Source: Brucella anthropi ATCC 49188
GTDB taxonomy: Bacteria; Pseudomonadota; Alphaproteobacteria; Rhizobiales; Rhizobiaceae
Assembly: GCF_000017405.1 (NCBI RefSeq)
Contig: NC_009667.1
Span: 372,001-436,000, forward strand
Direction of reading: 5' to 3'
DNA length: 64,000 nucleotides
Shown here: piece after piece, positions 17,902 through 27,239 of the stretch
How the letters are laid out: each line of letters begins with the position of its first letter
Position numbering within the stretch: position 1 is the stretch's first letter
Made by a program: the position numbers and the translations under genes
Notes under the pieces: model-generated
The model's database searches: none
What the model was told of the DNA's origin: nothing
What the model saw: only the letters and a program-made list of their open reading frames with translations

Positions 17902-18626
17902 GCGACAAGCTTTCCGCAGAGCGTATGAAATCAATCCGTGCCGTCCTGTTCGACAAGGACGGCACCCTGATCGATTTCGACCGCACTTGGTTTTCAATCT
18001 CGTGGCAACTGGCGCAGCGTGCAGCAAAAGGCGACGAGGTGCGGGCTCGCGCGTTGCTCGATGCGGGAGGTTATGACTGGCTGACCGAGCGTTTCCGGGC
18101 CAATTCGGTCATCGCTGCCGGTACAGTCGAAGATATCGTTTCGCTTTGGCATCCAGACGTCGCATCAGAGCAGGTGCGCAAACTGGTCGAAGAATATGAC
18201 GCTTACTGCGTCACCGAAGGTGCGCGTTCGGCGGTTGCGATCGAAGCCGTTCGCGAAACGCTGGAAACGCTGCGGGAGATGGGGCTTCGCCTTGGTATCG
18301 CCACCAACGATTCCGAGGCTGGTGCCCACGCTACCGCCAAAGCTCTGGGTATCCACGGGCTCTTCGAAGTCGTGATTGGCTACAACACGGCGGCGCGCCC
18401 AAAACCTTATCCCGACCCGCTGCTCTATTTTGCAGAAAAGCTGGGATTGGCACCCCACGAGATCGCCATGGTCGGCGACAATCTGCATGATTTGGAAACA
18501 GCCCATGCTGCCGGGGCAGGGCTTGCGGTCGGTGTTCTATCGGGCAACTCTCCTCGTGAGGCGCTGGAGCCTCATGCCGATGTGGTGCTGGATAGCGTTG
18601 CTGGATTGCCTGAATTATTGAAGTGA
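17898..18626 (+). CDS. HAD-family hydrolase (phosphoglycolate phosphatase-like)
   Basis: This 242-aa HAD phosphatase has all four motifs: DKDGTLIDFD (nucleophile Asp about residue 20), IATNDS, the lysine in RPKPYPDP and MVGDNLHDLETA. The helical cap lies between motifs I and II, as in Gph/PGMB subfamily enzymes. It acts in the cytosol on a small phosphorylated metabolite that cannot be named. Its ATG overlaps the stop of the aspartoacylase-like gene (ATGA), which indicates translational coupling. Confidence 0.87.
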   Translation: MSDKLSAERMKSIRAVLFDKDGTLIDFDRTWFSISWQLAQRAAKGDEVRARALLDAGGYDWLTERFRANSVIAAGTVEDIVSLWHPDVASEQVRKLVEEYDAYCVTEGARSAVAIEAVRETLETLREMGLRLGIATNDSEAGAHATAKALGIHGLFEVVIGYNTAARPKPYPDPLLYFAEKLGLAPHEIAMVGDNLHDLETAHAAGAGLAVGVLSGNSPREALEPHADVVLDSVAGLPELLK

Positions 18627-18635
18627 TGAGTGCTG

Positions 18636-18663
18636 GCTTCCATTCAATTCGTTGAATGGAAGC
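18636..18663 (+). terminator. 12-bp hairpin with TTCG loop after the HAD gene
   Basis: GCTTCCATTCAA (18636-18647) pairs perfectly with TTGAATGGAAGC (18652-18663) around a TTCG tetraloop. There is no T-run, so it may be a rho-assisted end or an mRNA-stabilising hairpin. Confidence 0.6.
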
Positions 18664-18720
18664 ATCATGACAATTCATCTTCAATGCTCTTGCGGTGTGA
18701 TCGGTGTGGAGTAGCATGAC

Positions 18721-18737
18721 GGAACGTTCAACGTTCC
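18721..18737. promoter_or_regulatory. perfect 8-1-8 palindrome at the GST start
   Basis: GGAACGTT-C-AACGTTCC ends 6 bp before the GST start codon. It covers the place where the ribosome binding site would be. It could be a repressor operator or an mRNA hairpin that hides the start. Confidence 0.5.
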
Positions 18738-18743
18738 CGAGCT

Positions 18744-19379
18744 ATGTCCATGATCCTGATCGGCCAGTATGATTCCCCTTTTGTGCGGCGTGTCGCTATC
18801 GCCATGCGGCTTTACGGCCTGCCATTCGAGCATGAACCGTGGTCGACATTCGGTGACCGTGACAGGATTGCGGAGTTCAATCCGCTGAGCCGCGTGCCGA
18901 CGCTTGTCCTCGACGATGGCGACGTCGTGATCGAAAGCGCGGCTATACTCGATTATCTCGATGAGATCGCAGTCGGCAAGCCTCCGTTGGTGGCGCAAAA
19001 AGGTATCGAGCGCCGTCAGGCTTTGAAGATATGTGCGCTTTCTACCGGTCTTGCCGATAAGGCCGTGAGCCTTCTCTATGAAGGTTTGCTGCGAAGCGAA
19101 AAATCAAGCGTTTGGGTGGAACGCTGCGAGACACAGATCGCGCGGGTGCTGGATGTTCTGGAAAGTGATCTTGCGGAACGGAAATCATCATACTGGTTTG
19201 GAGATGATATCGGACATACCGATATCGCGGCGGCTTGTGCGCTTCGCTTTCTGCGCGAGGCGCATCCAAGCCTCTTTGATGAGCAGAAACATCCGGCATT
19301 GGCTGGTCTGGCAGCTCGATGCGAAGCGCTGGCACCTTTCCAGGAGATCGTTCAGCCTCTGGTGCCGCCCTCTGCATGA
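18744..19379 (+). CDS. glutathione S-transferase family protein
   Basis: This 211-aa cytosolic protein has a thioredoxin-like N-terminal domain (SPFVRRVAIAMRLYGLPFE, then NPLSRVPTLVLDDGDVVIES with the cis-Pro and ES glutathione contacts). The C-terminal domain is all-helical, from about residue 90. It resembles bacterial GSTs used for electrophile detoxification; the substrate is unknown. A second ATG lies 6 bp into the frame. The start is preceded by an exact palindrome rather than an obvious ribosome binding site. Confidence 0.87.
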   Translation: MSMILIGQYDSPFVRRVAIAMRLYGLPFEHEPWSTFGDRDRIAEFNPLSRVPTLVLDDGDVVIESAAILDYLDEIAVGKPPLVAQKGIERRQALKICALSTGLADKAVSLLYEGLLRSEKSSVWVERCETQIARVLDVLESDLAERKSSYWFGDDIGHTDIAAACALRFLREAHPSLFDEQKHPALAGLAARCEALAPFQEIVQPLVPPSA

Positions 19380-19390
19380 TACAGTCTGAA

Positions 19391-19427
19391 ACAAATACGG
19401 CCGGATGAAATGTCCGGCCGTACTTGT
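19391..19427. terminator. bidirectional terminator between GST and fadD
   Basis: TACGGCCGGA pairs perfectly with TCCGGCCGTA around TGAAATG. Outer ACAA/TTGT pairs extend the stem across a short mismatch. It lies between two convergent genes. Confidence 0.85.
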
Positions 19428-19445
19428 TTGTAAACTTCAACGTTC

Positions 19446-21191
19446 TCAGTCGCGAAGTTCGCGCCGCAAAATCTTGCCAACATTGCTCTTTGGCAGGCTT
19501 TCGCGGAACTCGACTTCGCGCGGACGCTTGTAGTTGGTGAGACGTTCGGCACAATAGGCTTTGACTTCGTCTTCGGTCAGGTTGAGGTCGCTACGGACAA
19601 CGAACAATTTGACGACTTCGCCCGAATGTTCGTTCGGTATGCCAACGGCAGCCGTTTCCACGATGCCGGGGTGACCGGCGGCAACTTCTTCAATTTCGTT
19701 TGGATAGACATTGAAGCCGGAAACCAGGATCATGTCCTTCTTGCGGTCGACGATCTTGGTGTAACCGCGTTCGTCCATGAAGCCCATGTCGCCCGTGCGG
19801 AAGAAACCATCCGGCATGATCGCGCGTTTGGTTTCATCGGGACGTTCCCAATAGCCCGACATCACCTGTGGTCCGCGCACGCAGATTTCCCCGACCTCTC
19901 CGAGTGCCAGGTCATTTCCGTCATCGTCACGGATTGCCACATCAGTCGATGGCATGGGCAGGCCGATAGTGCCGGAGAACTCGGTCGCATCAAGCGCGTT
20001 GGCGCAGGCGACGGGCGAGGTCTCCGAAAGGCCATACCCTTCAGTGACGTGGCAACCAGTCATTTTCTGCCAGCGTTCGGCAACAGGACGTTGCACAGCC
20101 ATTCCGCCGCCGAGAGTGAGAATAAGAGGTTTGAAATCCAGCGTCTGGAAATCAGGGTTGTTCATGAGGCCGTTGAACAAGGTGTTGAGGCCCGGGAAGA
20201 TATGGAACGGGTATTTCTTCAGCTCTTTGACGAAGCCGGAAATATCGCGTGGATTGGGAATGAGGATATTTCGTGCACCAAGCTTAATGCCGATCATCGC
20301 ATTCACCGTGAGCGCGAAAATATGGTAAAGCGGCAGGGCGCATACGAAATTCAGGGCCTTGGGCTTGCCTTTGTTGCGGAAAGCAACCTCCATCCAGACA
20401 TGCATCTGCTCCACATTCGCAAGAATATTGCTATGGGTGAGCATGGCGCCTTTCGAGACGCCCGTCGTACCGCCTGTATATTGCAGGAAAGCAAGGTCAG
20501 AACCTTGAACCGGAATGGGGTTGAAGGATTGGGCACGGCCTTGAGCCAATGCATCCTTGAAACGGATATGGCCCGGGATGTTCCACACAGGGACCATTTT
20601 CTTCACGCGGCGCACGACGAAATTGATGATGTGGCCCTTGAAGCCATGCATGTCGCCCATTGAAGCGACAATGATATTGGGAACATTGACGGAGTTAAGG
20701 GTCTTCTCCACCGTCGATGCGAAGTTCTCCAGAACAATCAATGCTTTGGCGCCGGAGTCGTTCAGCTGGTGTTCCAGCTCGCGCGGCGTATAAAGCGGAT
20801 TGACGTTCACCACCACGAAACCGGCGCGGAGAATAGCCGTAAACGCAATTGGATAATGCAGGATGTTTGGCATCATCACTGCGACGCGATCACCTTTGAC
20901 GAGGCCACGCGATTGGAGAAATGCTGCGAGGGCGCGAGAGTATTCGTCCAGCTTCTTGAAAGAGAGATCCTTACCCATGCAGGTAAAGGCGGGATTGTCG
21001 GGGAACTGCCGACAGGACGCCAGAATCATATCGCCAATAGACGAGGTATTGCTCAGATCGATTTCGTGCGGAACGCCGACCGGATACGATTTGAGCCAGA
21101 TTTTTTCCTGCTTCAACGCGCCTTTCTTGGCTGTATCTGCTGCGACGGATTCAACTACGGATGCACTTTGCCCAGTCGTTTTTTTCGCCAT
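19446..21191 (-). CDS. fadD: long-chain fatty-acid--CoA ligase (FadD type)
   Basis: This 581-aa acyl-CoA synthetase activates fatty acids with ATP and CoA. The AMP-binding P-loop YTGGTTGVSKGA lies near residue 233. EGYGLSETSP and the FRTGDMG/KIVDRKKDMILVSG hinge region are present, and the catalytic lysine lies near the C-terminus in PKSNVGKILRREL. About 25 Ala/Lys-rich residues extend the N-terminus. It is monocistronic, with a shared terminator at its 3' end. A LiuR/FadP-like motif about 130 bp upstream suggests control by a fatty-acid-responsive regulator. Confidence 0.92.
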   Translation of the reverse strand: MAKKTTGQSASVVESVAADTAKKGALKQEKIWLKSYPVGVPHEIDLSNTSSIGDMILASCRQFPDNPAFTCMGKDLSFKKLDEYSRALAAFLQSRGLVKGDRVAVMMPNILHYPIAFTAILRAGFVVVNVNPLYTPRELEHQLNDSGAKALIVLENFASTVEKTLNSVNVPNIIVASMGDMHGFKGHIINFVVRRVKKMVPVWNIPGHIRFKDALAQGRAQSFNPIPVQGSDLAFLQYTGGTTGVSKGAMLTHSNILANVEQMHVWMEVAFRNKGKPKALNFVCALPLYHIFALTVNAMIGIKLGARNILIPNPRDISGFVKELKKYPFHIFPGLNTLFNGLMNNPDFQTLDFKPLILTLGGGMAVQRPVAERWQKMTGCHVTEGYGLSETSPVACANALDATEFSGTIGLPMPSTDVAIRDDDGNDLALGEVGEICVRGPQVMSGYWERPDETKRAIMPDGFFRTGDMGFMDERGYTKIVDRKKDMILVSGFNVYPNEIEEVAAGHPGIVETAAVGIPNEHSGEVVKLFVVRSDLNLTEDEVKAYCAERLTNYKRPREVEFRESLPKSNVGKILRRELRD

Positions 21192-21318
21192 GTCTTCTCC
21201 CCGGATTGCTCCGTCCTAAGTTGGGCAGCCTGTGCGCCCGCGGTCTCCCAAGCTGCCCGCCCGGACAGCCTCCTCACCATAAATGTGGTCGAGTTTTACT
21301 CTCTTCGCAAGAGTTACA

Positions 21319-21334
21319 TTGACGTAAGCGTAAA
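21319..21334. promoter_or_regulatory. LiuR/FadP-like palindromic site upstream of fadD
   Basis: TTGACGTAAGCGTAAA is a near-perfect dyad. It resembles the TTGACGT/ACGTAAA sites I recall for MerR/TetR regulators of branched-chain and fatty acid degradation in proteobacteria. It lies about 130 bp before the fadD start. The match is from memory. Confidence 0.4.
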
Positions 21335-21442
21335 TTATAAAGGAGTCGAGCGTCTTCCCCAATTTTTAATTTCAGCAATCACAATAGGTTGAAAGAAACC
21401 ACGGGAGAAAATAGCAGGTCCGATGGGCGGGGCATATCGCAA

Positions 21443-22090
21443 TTATGTGTAATCTTGCGTCTGATGAGCTTCGAATTCCTGATTTCGCAGAGATCGAATG
21501 AGTATCGAGATTGCCTTGCCGCCATAGGTGACGAGATCGTAGTTTCGGTCGCCGCGCAACCATTCATTGAGGAGCCCGCTCAACATGGAAAGCAGGATCA
21601 GTGCTGCCGTATCAGCAGTCCATTCCTTTGAAAGCTCCCCGCGTCTTGCCGCCACGTCGAGCAATCCTGCGAGCAATGAGAGGACATTAGATCGCGCTTC
21701 CCTGAGTCTGTCTTCCAGTGGGGCCATCTCGCCGACGAATTCGCATCGCTGGTTGATGATAATGAAAATGTTCTGCTGGCGTACATCGTTCGAAAAAAGA
21801 TGCAGCGCCTGGATAATCGATTGTTCCAGAACATGCATTGGATTGGGGTGATTAACGGCCGCTGCCTGCAACATGATTTCTTCTTGCGGGAAGCGGACAT
21901 TACCTATGATTGTGCGCGCGATTTCAAGCTTGTCGTGGAAGTGGAAATAAATCGCACCACGCGTTACTCCGGCATGACATGCGATTTCCATCAGTGTAGA
22001 TTGGTTGACACCACGTTCGAGGAAAACCTGCTCGGCGGCCACCAGAATGGCTTCCCGGGTCTCGGCTGCCTCGGCTTTCGTTCTTCGCAT
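21443..22090 (-). CDS. bepR: TetR-family repressor of the adjacent RND pump (BepR/AcrR-like)
   Basis: This 215-aa TetR regulator has an N-terminal helix-turn-helix near residues 12-58 (EAILVAAEQVFLERGVNQSTL, then THAGVTRGAIYFHF-type recognition helix: GVTRGAIYFHFHDK). A helical ligand-binding domain follows. It is divergent from the periplasmic adaptor and RND pump genes, with 169 bp between them. This is the arrangement of acrR/acrAB, and of bepR/bepDE as I recall it from Brucella, where the pump responds to bile salts. It probably binds the imperfect dyad at 22199-22223. Confidence 0.88.
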   Translation of the reverse strand: MRRTKAEAAETREAILVAAEQVFLERGVNQSTLMEIACHAGVTRGAIYFHFHDKLEIARTIIGNVRFPQEEIMLQAAAVNHPNPMHVLEQSIIQALHLFSNDVRQQNIFIIINQRCEFVGEMAPLEDRLREARSNVLSLLAGLLDVAARRGELSKEWTADTAALILLSMLSGLLNEWLRGDRNYDLVTYGGKAISILIRSLRNQEFEAHQTQDYT

Positions 22091-22174
22091 GACTTCTCTC
22101 AGGTAGATGCAGGCTAGTGGCCCAGTTTGCCACTGAATCTGGATAACTCATTCGTGATCTGTAATATTAGGTGA

Positions 22175-22223
22175 TTGACTATAACACGGTAGTCCGTATT
22201 TACAAACACTCGTGTATGTTAAA
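22175..22223 (+). promoter_or_regulatory. bepD promoter with overlapping dyad operator
   Basis: TTGACT (22175-22180) and TATTTA (22197-22202), 16 bp apart, form a plausible promoter. The imperfect dyad TTTACAAACAC-TC-GTGTATGTTAAA (22199-22223) overlaps the -10, as expected for a TetR repressor site. Confidence 0.55.
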
Positions 22224-22259
22224 TTGGCAGCACCGCGCGACAGCAAGGGCACTCCCATC

Positions 22260-23474
22260 ATGACTTTGAACCGTTCCATTCGGCTTTTTGCGGCAGGGGC
22301 CGCATTTCTTGTCTTTGCGGGGCAACCCGTTCTGGCGCAGGCACCCGGGGGGGCTACACCGCCTCCGCCACAGGTATCCGTTACGGTGGTCAAGCCGCAT
22401 GATGTACCTGTTACCTATGAATATGCGGCGCGTATCAGCGCCTATCGCGATGTTCAGGTCCGAGCGCGCGTGGGCGGAATATTGCTTCACCGCAATTTCA
22501 TCGAAGGTACGGAAGTCAAAGCGGGCGACGTGTTGTTCGAAATAGACCCTGCACCGTATGAGGCCGAGCTTGAAAAGGCTCAGGCTCAGGTAGCGCAGGC
22601 CGAAGCGCAGTATCAGCAATCCATTCGGGATGCCGAGCGCGCAGAACAACTCGTCCAGCAGAAGGTGCAGAGCACGGCAGTTCGTGATTCCGCTTTTGCG
22701 ACGCGCGACCTGAACAAGGCGGCGGTTGCTGCAGCCAAGGCACAGCTTCGCACCGCAGAACTCAATCTGAGCTATACCAAGGTCACCGCGCCCATCAGCG
22801 GCATTACCAGTCAGGAACAGGTCAATGAGGGCAGCCTCATCGGTACTGATGCATCCTCCAGTCTTCTGACTTCGATTACCCAGCTCGATCCGGTGTACGT
22901 GAATTTCTCCTTCACCGATACGGAAGCTGCCGAAATCGACCGTTTGCGCGCAGAACGCGGTGCAACGGGTGAAGATGCCGATCGCCTCAAGATCAAGGTC
23001 CTGTTTGGTGACGGACAGGCTTATGATCATGAAGGTACGATCGACTTCACCTCATCGTCGCTCGATACGGAAACAGGCACTCTTGGCGCCCGTGCAGTCG
23101 TTGAGAACCCTAATCGCCGCCTGATCCCTGGTCAGTTCGTCCGTGCGGTGATCCTCGGTATTCAGGTCAAGGATGCAATCACGATCCCGAAGGCCGCATT
23201 GCTCCAGGGTCCGCAAACGCAGTTTGTGTACGTGGTCAACAAGGACAATGTTGTCGAAGTGCGACCGATCACGGTGTCGCGTGAACTGAGTGACGCGTGG
23301 CTTGTTTCCGAAGGTCTCAATGCAGGCGAACGGGTTATAAGCGAAGGTCTCGTCAAGGCAGCCCCGGGTAAGCCCGTGAATCCGGTCGACGCAGCTACTG
23401 AAGCAAGCAATCAGACATCGCCTGACAAGGCGGGTGCTGAAGCTGGCAAAGAACAGGCGGCAGACAAGCAATGA
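22260..23474 (+). CDS. bepD: RND efflux periplasmic adaptor subunit (BepD/AcrA-like)
   Basis: This 404-aa membrane-fusion protein links the RND pump to an outer-membrane channel. The signal peptide ends at about residue 26 (FAGQPVLAQ). A lipoyl half-motif ([21 protein letters not shown]), a coiled-coil hairpin near residues 95-165 and beta-barrel and membrane-proximal domains follow. The tail is Ala/Gln-rich and of low complexity. I chose the ATG at 22260 because it starts the signal peptide; the in-frame GTG at 22212 lies inside the operator dyad. It overlaps bepE by 4 bp. The outer-membrane partner is not in the window. Confidence 0.92.
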   Translation: MTLNRSIRLFAAGAAFLVFAGQPVLAQAPGGATPPPPQVSVTVVKPHDVPVTYEYAARISAYRDVQVRARVGGILLHRNFIEGTEVKAGDVLFEIDPAPYEAELEKAQAQVAQAEAQYQQSIRDAERAEQLVQQKVQSTAVRDSAFATRDLNKAAVAAAKAQLRTAELNLSYTKVTAPISGITSQEQVNEGSLIGTDASSSLLTSITQLDPVYVNFSFTDTEAAEIDRLRAERGATGEDADRLKIKVLFGDGQAYDHEGTIDFTSSSLDTETGTLGARAVVENPNRRLIPGQFVRAVILGIQVKDAITIPKAALLQGPQTQFVYVVNKDNVVEVRPITVSRELSDAWLVSEGLNAGERVISEGLVKAAPGKPVNPVDAATEASNQTSPDKAGAEAGKEQAADKQ

Positions 23475-26400
23475 ATAGATTTTTCGTCGACCGCCCCGTT
23501 TTCGCGGCGGTCATTTCCATTGTGCTCGTGCTGGCTGGCCTGATCTGCATCCGGATCCTGCCGATTGCGCAGTACCCCGAACTGACGCCGCCACAGGTGG
23601 TCGTCAGTGCAACCTATCCCGGCGCAAGTGCCGAAACGGTGGCGCAGACTGTTGCTGCGCCATTGGAACAGCAGATCAATGGCGTCGAGAACATGCTCTA
23701 TATGCAGTCCTCGAGCCTTGGTAGCGGTACGATGCAGTTGACCGTGACCTTCGCTCTGGGCACCGACCCCGATCAGGCCACCATCAACGTCAACAACCGC
23801 GTACAGCGTGCAACCTCGTCGCTTCCGCAGGAAGTTCAGCGTCTCGGCGTCACGGTGGACAAGCGTTCCACCACGATTCTGGGCATGGTCGCCATGTTCT
23901 CCGACAGCGATCGTTATGACCGCACCTACGTCGGTAACTACGCGCTGCTGAACGTGGTCGACGATCTCAAGCGTCTGTCGGGCGTGGGCGACGTGCAGCT
24001 GCTCGGCAATATTGACTATTCGATGCGTATCTGGCTGCGTCCAGACAAGCTGGCGCAGTATAATCTGACCCCTAGCGATGTCTCGACGGCTATCCAGGAA
24101 CAGAACGCACAGTTCGCAGCCGGTCGTTTCGGCGATCAGCCCGATCCGCAGGCCGGGCCGTTCACCTATACGGCGACCACGCAGGGGCGTCTGCCGGATG
24201 CCGCTGCATTCGAGAACATTATCCTTCGTTCCAGCTCTAACGCCGCAACGCTGCGTCTGAAGGACGTTGCGCGCGTCGAGCTAGGCACGGAAAGTTATCT
24301 CGTCGACAGTAATCTTAATGGTACGTCTGCAGTTCCGATTGCAATCTATCTGCAGCCGGGCGCGAATGCGCTCAACACGATGGAACTCATTCAGAACCGT
24401 ATGAACGAGTTGAAGGCGAGCTTCCCGGCGGGTATCGATTACTCGATCCCGTTCGATACGACGAAGTTCATCAAGGTCTCCATCGAGGAAGTGATACACA
24501 CCTTCATCGAGGCGATCATTCTCGTCGTGCTGGTGGTGTTCATCTTCCTGCAGAACTGGCGCGCGACGCTCATTCCAATCATCGCAGTGCCGATCTCGAT
24601 CATTGGCACTTTTGCGGGCATGTATGTGCTCGGCTTCTCCATCAACCTCCTGACGCTGTTCGGTCTGGTGCTGGCAATCGGTATCGTGGTCGACGACGCT
24701 ATCGTGGTTCTGGAAAACGTCGAACGTATCATGACGACCGATAAGCTGTCGCCGCGCAAGGCCGCCATCAAGGCCATGGGTGAAGTGACGGGGCCGGTTG
24801 TTGCGATTGTTCTCGTGCTTTGCGCCGTGTTCATTCCGGTTGCCTTCATGGGCGGTCTTGTCGGTGAAATGTACAAGCAGTTCGCCGTCACTATCGCGAT
24901 TTCGGTGACGTTGTCTGGTCTTGTGGCATTGACACTGACACCGGCGCTCTGCGCGTTGATCCTCAAGCCGGGTCATCACGAGCCGATGCTGCCGTTCCGC
25001 ATCTTCAACCGCTTCTTCGAGCGGGTGACGGACGGTTACTCTCGTGGCGTTCGCTTCTTTTTGAAGCGCGCTGCAATCGGTCTGATCATTTTTGCAGGCC
25101 TTCTTGGTGCTACATATTATCTTTTTGAACGGGTTCCGGGATCGCTGTTACCTGACGAAGATCAGGGCTACCTGTTCAGCGTTGCTGTCCTGCCTCCTGC
25201 GGCCTCGTTGGAGCGCACAACGGCGGTTCTTGATCAGGCGAGCGCGAATATCCGGAAAAGCCCGGCTGTGGAAAGCGTCTTCGCGGTATCCGGCTTCGAT
25301 CTTCTGTCGGGCGGTCTGAAAACCAGTGCGGGCACGATGTTCATCATGCTCAAGGACTGGAAGGAACGCACGACACCTGAAACCGATGCCCGCAATCTTC
25401 CCGGTGCCATCATGGCCATGAATTCGGGCATCAAGGACGGGCTTGTGCTGGCATTCAACCCGCCTCCGATCATGGGCCTCAGCACGACCGGTGGCTTTGA
25501 ACTCTATGTTCAGGATCGTACCGGCGGTGGTGTCGAATCGCTGACGCGTGCAACCAAACTCATCACCGAGGCTGCGGCCAAGCGACCGGAACTGCAGGGC
25601 GTACGCACGACGTTCGATCCGAATGTTCCGCAATATGACATTCAGCTTGATCGCGAAAAGGCGAAGGCTATGGGTGTGCCGATCAACTCTGTATTCACAG
25701 CAATGCAGGCAACGTTCGGTAGTCTCTATGTCAACGACTTTACGCTGTTTGGCCGCAACTATCAGGTCAACCTGCAGTCGGAGGCTGAGTTCCGTCGTGA
25801 TCCAAGCGATCTCAAGCATGTCTTCGTGCGGGCCAATTCCGGCAGCATGATCCCGCTTGATGCTCTTGTGACTGTCAAACGTATTGTTGGCCCGGATCAG
25901 CTTGAACGCTTCAACGCCTTCAATGCAGCGAAGATCACCGGTAATCCGGCACCAGGTTTCACCTCTGGCGATTCCATCAAGGCAATGCAGGAAGTGGCTG
26001 CGGAGGTTCTTCCGCAGGGCTACCAGATTGCATGGACGGGCTCGGCCTATCAGGAAGTAACCACAAGCGGCACAGGCACGCAGGCGATGATCTTCGGTCT
26101 CGTCATGGTGTTCCTGATCCTTGCGGCGCAATACGAGCGCTGGAGCCTGCCGCTCGCCGTCATTACCGCAGTGCCGTTTGCTATCTTCGGTGCGCTGTTG
26201 GCGACCGATCTGCGCGGGTTGACCAATGACGTGTATTTCCAGATTGGTCTGGTGACACTCATAGGTCTGGCGGCGAAGAACGCAATTCTGATCGTGGAAT
26301 TCGCGGTACTCGAGCGAGAGACAGGCAAGTCCGCGATAGAGGCGGCAGCGTCGGCGGCCCGCTTGCGCTTCCGCCCGATTGTGATGACCTCGCTGGCCTT

Positions 26401-26620
26401 CATTCTCGGTGTAGTGCCGCTCGCGATCAGTACGGGTGCCGGTTCGGCAAGCCGTCACTCGATCGGTACGGGCGTTATCGGCGGTATGTTGGCTGCAACG
26501 TTCATCGCAACGTTCTTCATTCCGATGTTCTATAGTCTGATAGCGCGCAAGCCGCCGAAGCGGCCAGAGGATGAAGATGTGAATGAAACGACTGGCCCGA
26601 ATGGGCAGACAGATATCTAG
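23471..26620 (+). CDS. bepE: RND multidrug efflux permease (BepE/AcrB-like)
   Basis: This 1,049-aa inner-membrane proton/drug antiporter has the standard AcrB length. TM1 is at residues 9-28. The proton-relay aspartates lie in [18 protein letters not shown] near 405-415, and a lysine is expected in TM10. The two large periplasmic loops contain the pore and docking domains. It overlaps bepD by 4 bp and is followed by a strong terminator, so bepDE is a two-gene operon. By analogy with Brucella BepDE it should expel bile salts, dyes and several antibiotics; that is inference. Confidence 0.94.
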   Translation: MNRFFVDRPVFAAVISIVLVLAGLICIRILPIAQYPELTPPQVVVSATYPGASAETVAQTVAAPLEQQINGVENMLYMQSSSLGSGTMQLTVTFALGTDPDQATINVNNRVQRATSSLPQEVQRLGVTVDKRSTTILGMVAMFSDSDRYDRTYVGNYALLNVVDDLKRLSGVGDVQLLGNIDYSMRIWLRPDKLAQYNLTPSDVSTAIQEQNAQFAAGRFGDQPDPQAGPFTYTATTQGRLPDAAAFENIILRSSSNAATLRLKDVARVELGTESYLVDSNLNGTSAVPIAIYLQPGANALNTMELIQNRMNELKASFPAGIDYSIPFDTTKFIKVSIEEVIHTFIEAIILVVLVVFIFLQNWRATLIPIIAVPISIIGTFAGMYVLGFSINLLTLFGLVLAIGIVVDDAIVVLENVERIMTTDKLSPRKAAIKAMGEVTGPVVAIVLVLCAVFIPVAFMGGLVGEMYKQFAVTIAISVTLSGLVALTLTPALCALILKPGHHEPMLPFRIFNRFFERVTDGYSRGVRFFLKRAAIGLIIFAGLLGATYYLFERVPGSLLPDEDQGYLFSVAVLPPAASLERTTAVLDQASANIRKSPAVESVFAVSGFDLLSGGLKTSAGTMFIMLKDWKERTTPETDARNLPGAIMAMNSGIKDGLVLAFNPPPIMGLSTTGGFELYVQDRTGGGVESLTRATKLITEAAAKRPELQGVRTTFDPNVPQYDIQLDREKAKAMGVPINSVFTAMQATFGSLYVNDFTLFGRNYQVNLQSEAEFRRDPSDLKHVFVRANSGSMIPLDALVTVKRIVGPDQLERFNAFNAAKITGNPAPGFTSGDSIKAMQEVAAEVLPQGYQIAWTGSAYQEVTTSGTGTQAMIFGLVMVFLILAAQYERWSLPLAVITAVPFAIFGALLATDLRGLTNDVYFQIGLVTLIGLAAKNAILIVEFAVLERETGKSAIEAAASAARLRFRPIVMTSLAFILGVVPLAISTGAGSASRHSIGTGVIGGMLAATFIATFFIPMFYSLIARKPPKRPEDEDVNETTGPNGQTDI

Positions 26621-26640
26621 TCCGTTTCGAACTTCAAACA

Positions 26641-26669
26641 AAAGCCCCGCCGATAGGCGGGGCTTTTTT
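26641..26669 (+). terminator. rho-independent terminator of bepDE
   Basis: GCCCCGCC (26644-26651) pairs perfectly with GGCGGGGC (26656-26663) around GATA. Six Ts follow. Confidence 0.93.
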
Positions 26670-26750
26670 ACATCAGTTAATGCTCATGCTTATCAGGCTG
26701 TACTCGCATTTCGTTGCGACATATCCCTCGAACCAAAGGGTGTGCGTGTT

Positions 26751-26915
26751 CTAAAACAGCGATGCGATACTCTGAACGATTGCCCAGCCCAGAAAAGTCG
26801 CTGGTACGCTAAGCGCTGCAAGCATGATACCGAGAAACACATAGGCGGCCTCATTGGGCGAGCGCTTTGTTTGTTCCGGAGTCTTGTGCCATTGGGCAGG
26901 AACGCCATCGAACAT
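26751..26915 (-). CDS. 54-aa single-span membrane protein, unknown function
   Basis: The minus strand encodes 54 codons from an ATG at 26915 with an excellent ribosome binding site: AAGGAGG, 8 nt upstream. The peptide has a hydrophilic N-terminus (FDGVPAQWHKTPEQTKRSPN) and one long hydrophobic span (residues 25-53, AYVFLGIMLAALSVPATFLGW onward). It ends in SIASLF. Composition and topology look like small inner-membrane proteins that modulate larger complexes. I do not recognise the family. It is convergent with bepE and lies behind that operon's terminator. Confidence 0.7.
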   Translation of the reverse strand: MFDGVPAQWHKTPEQTKRSPNEAAYVFLGIMLAALSVPATFLGWAIVQSIASLF

Positions 26916-27239
26916 TGTATAAATCCTCCTTCTCCCTCAACTTGATTATTGATGAGAGGGTGATTTGTTCAAGTCAAAATAAATGCATGTATTTATTGAT
27001 CTTATTCTGCTATAAGCGGCGCAATTTGCTGTACAAAGCGCAGGATTCTTCCGCTTTGGGTGCGATTTTCGCAAGTTATATATTTGATATAAAACAATTT
27101 TACTTTTTTACTGTAAGTATCGTTATATCGGAAATTTCAAGAATATCTGAAAATTCGTCTAGTGACGGCCCTTCTCTGCGTCAAAATGGCACGCAAAGGG
27201 GATCTCGATTTTATCGGCGTCACCCGTCTTGAGTTAGGC
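26916..27239. other. AT-rich intergenic region, no gene seen
   Basis: These 324 bp lie upstream of the small membrane-protein gene and downstream of the binding-protein gene. The centre (27070-27160) is strongly AT-rich. It should hold the small gene's promoter on the minus strand. I see no coding potential and no clear terminator for the binding-protein gene. Confidence 0.5.

Noticed and set aside
19626..20663. 345-codon plus-strand frame
   Set aside because: It is antisense to fadD, which has all acyl-CoA synthetase motifs on the minus strand.
22200..23030. 276-codon minus-strand frame
   Set aside because: It lies wholly antisense to bepD, has no ribosome binding site and shows no family resemblance; the plus-strand protein is clear.
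25148..26641. 497-codon minus-strand frame
   Set aside because: It is antisense to bepE, with a composition rich in Arg/His/Cys that is typical of a shadow frame in GC-rich coding DNA.
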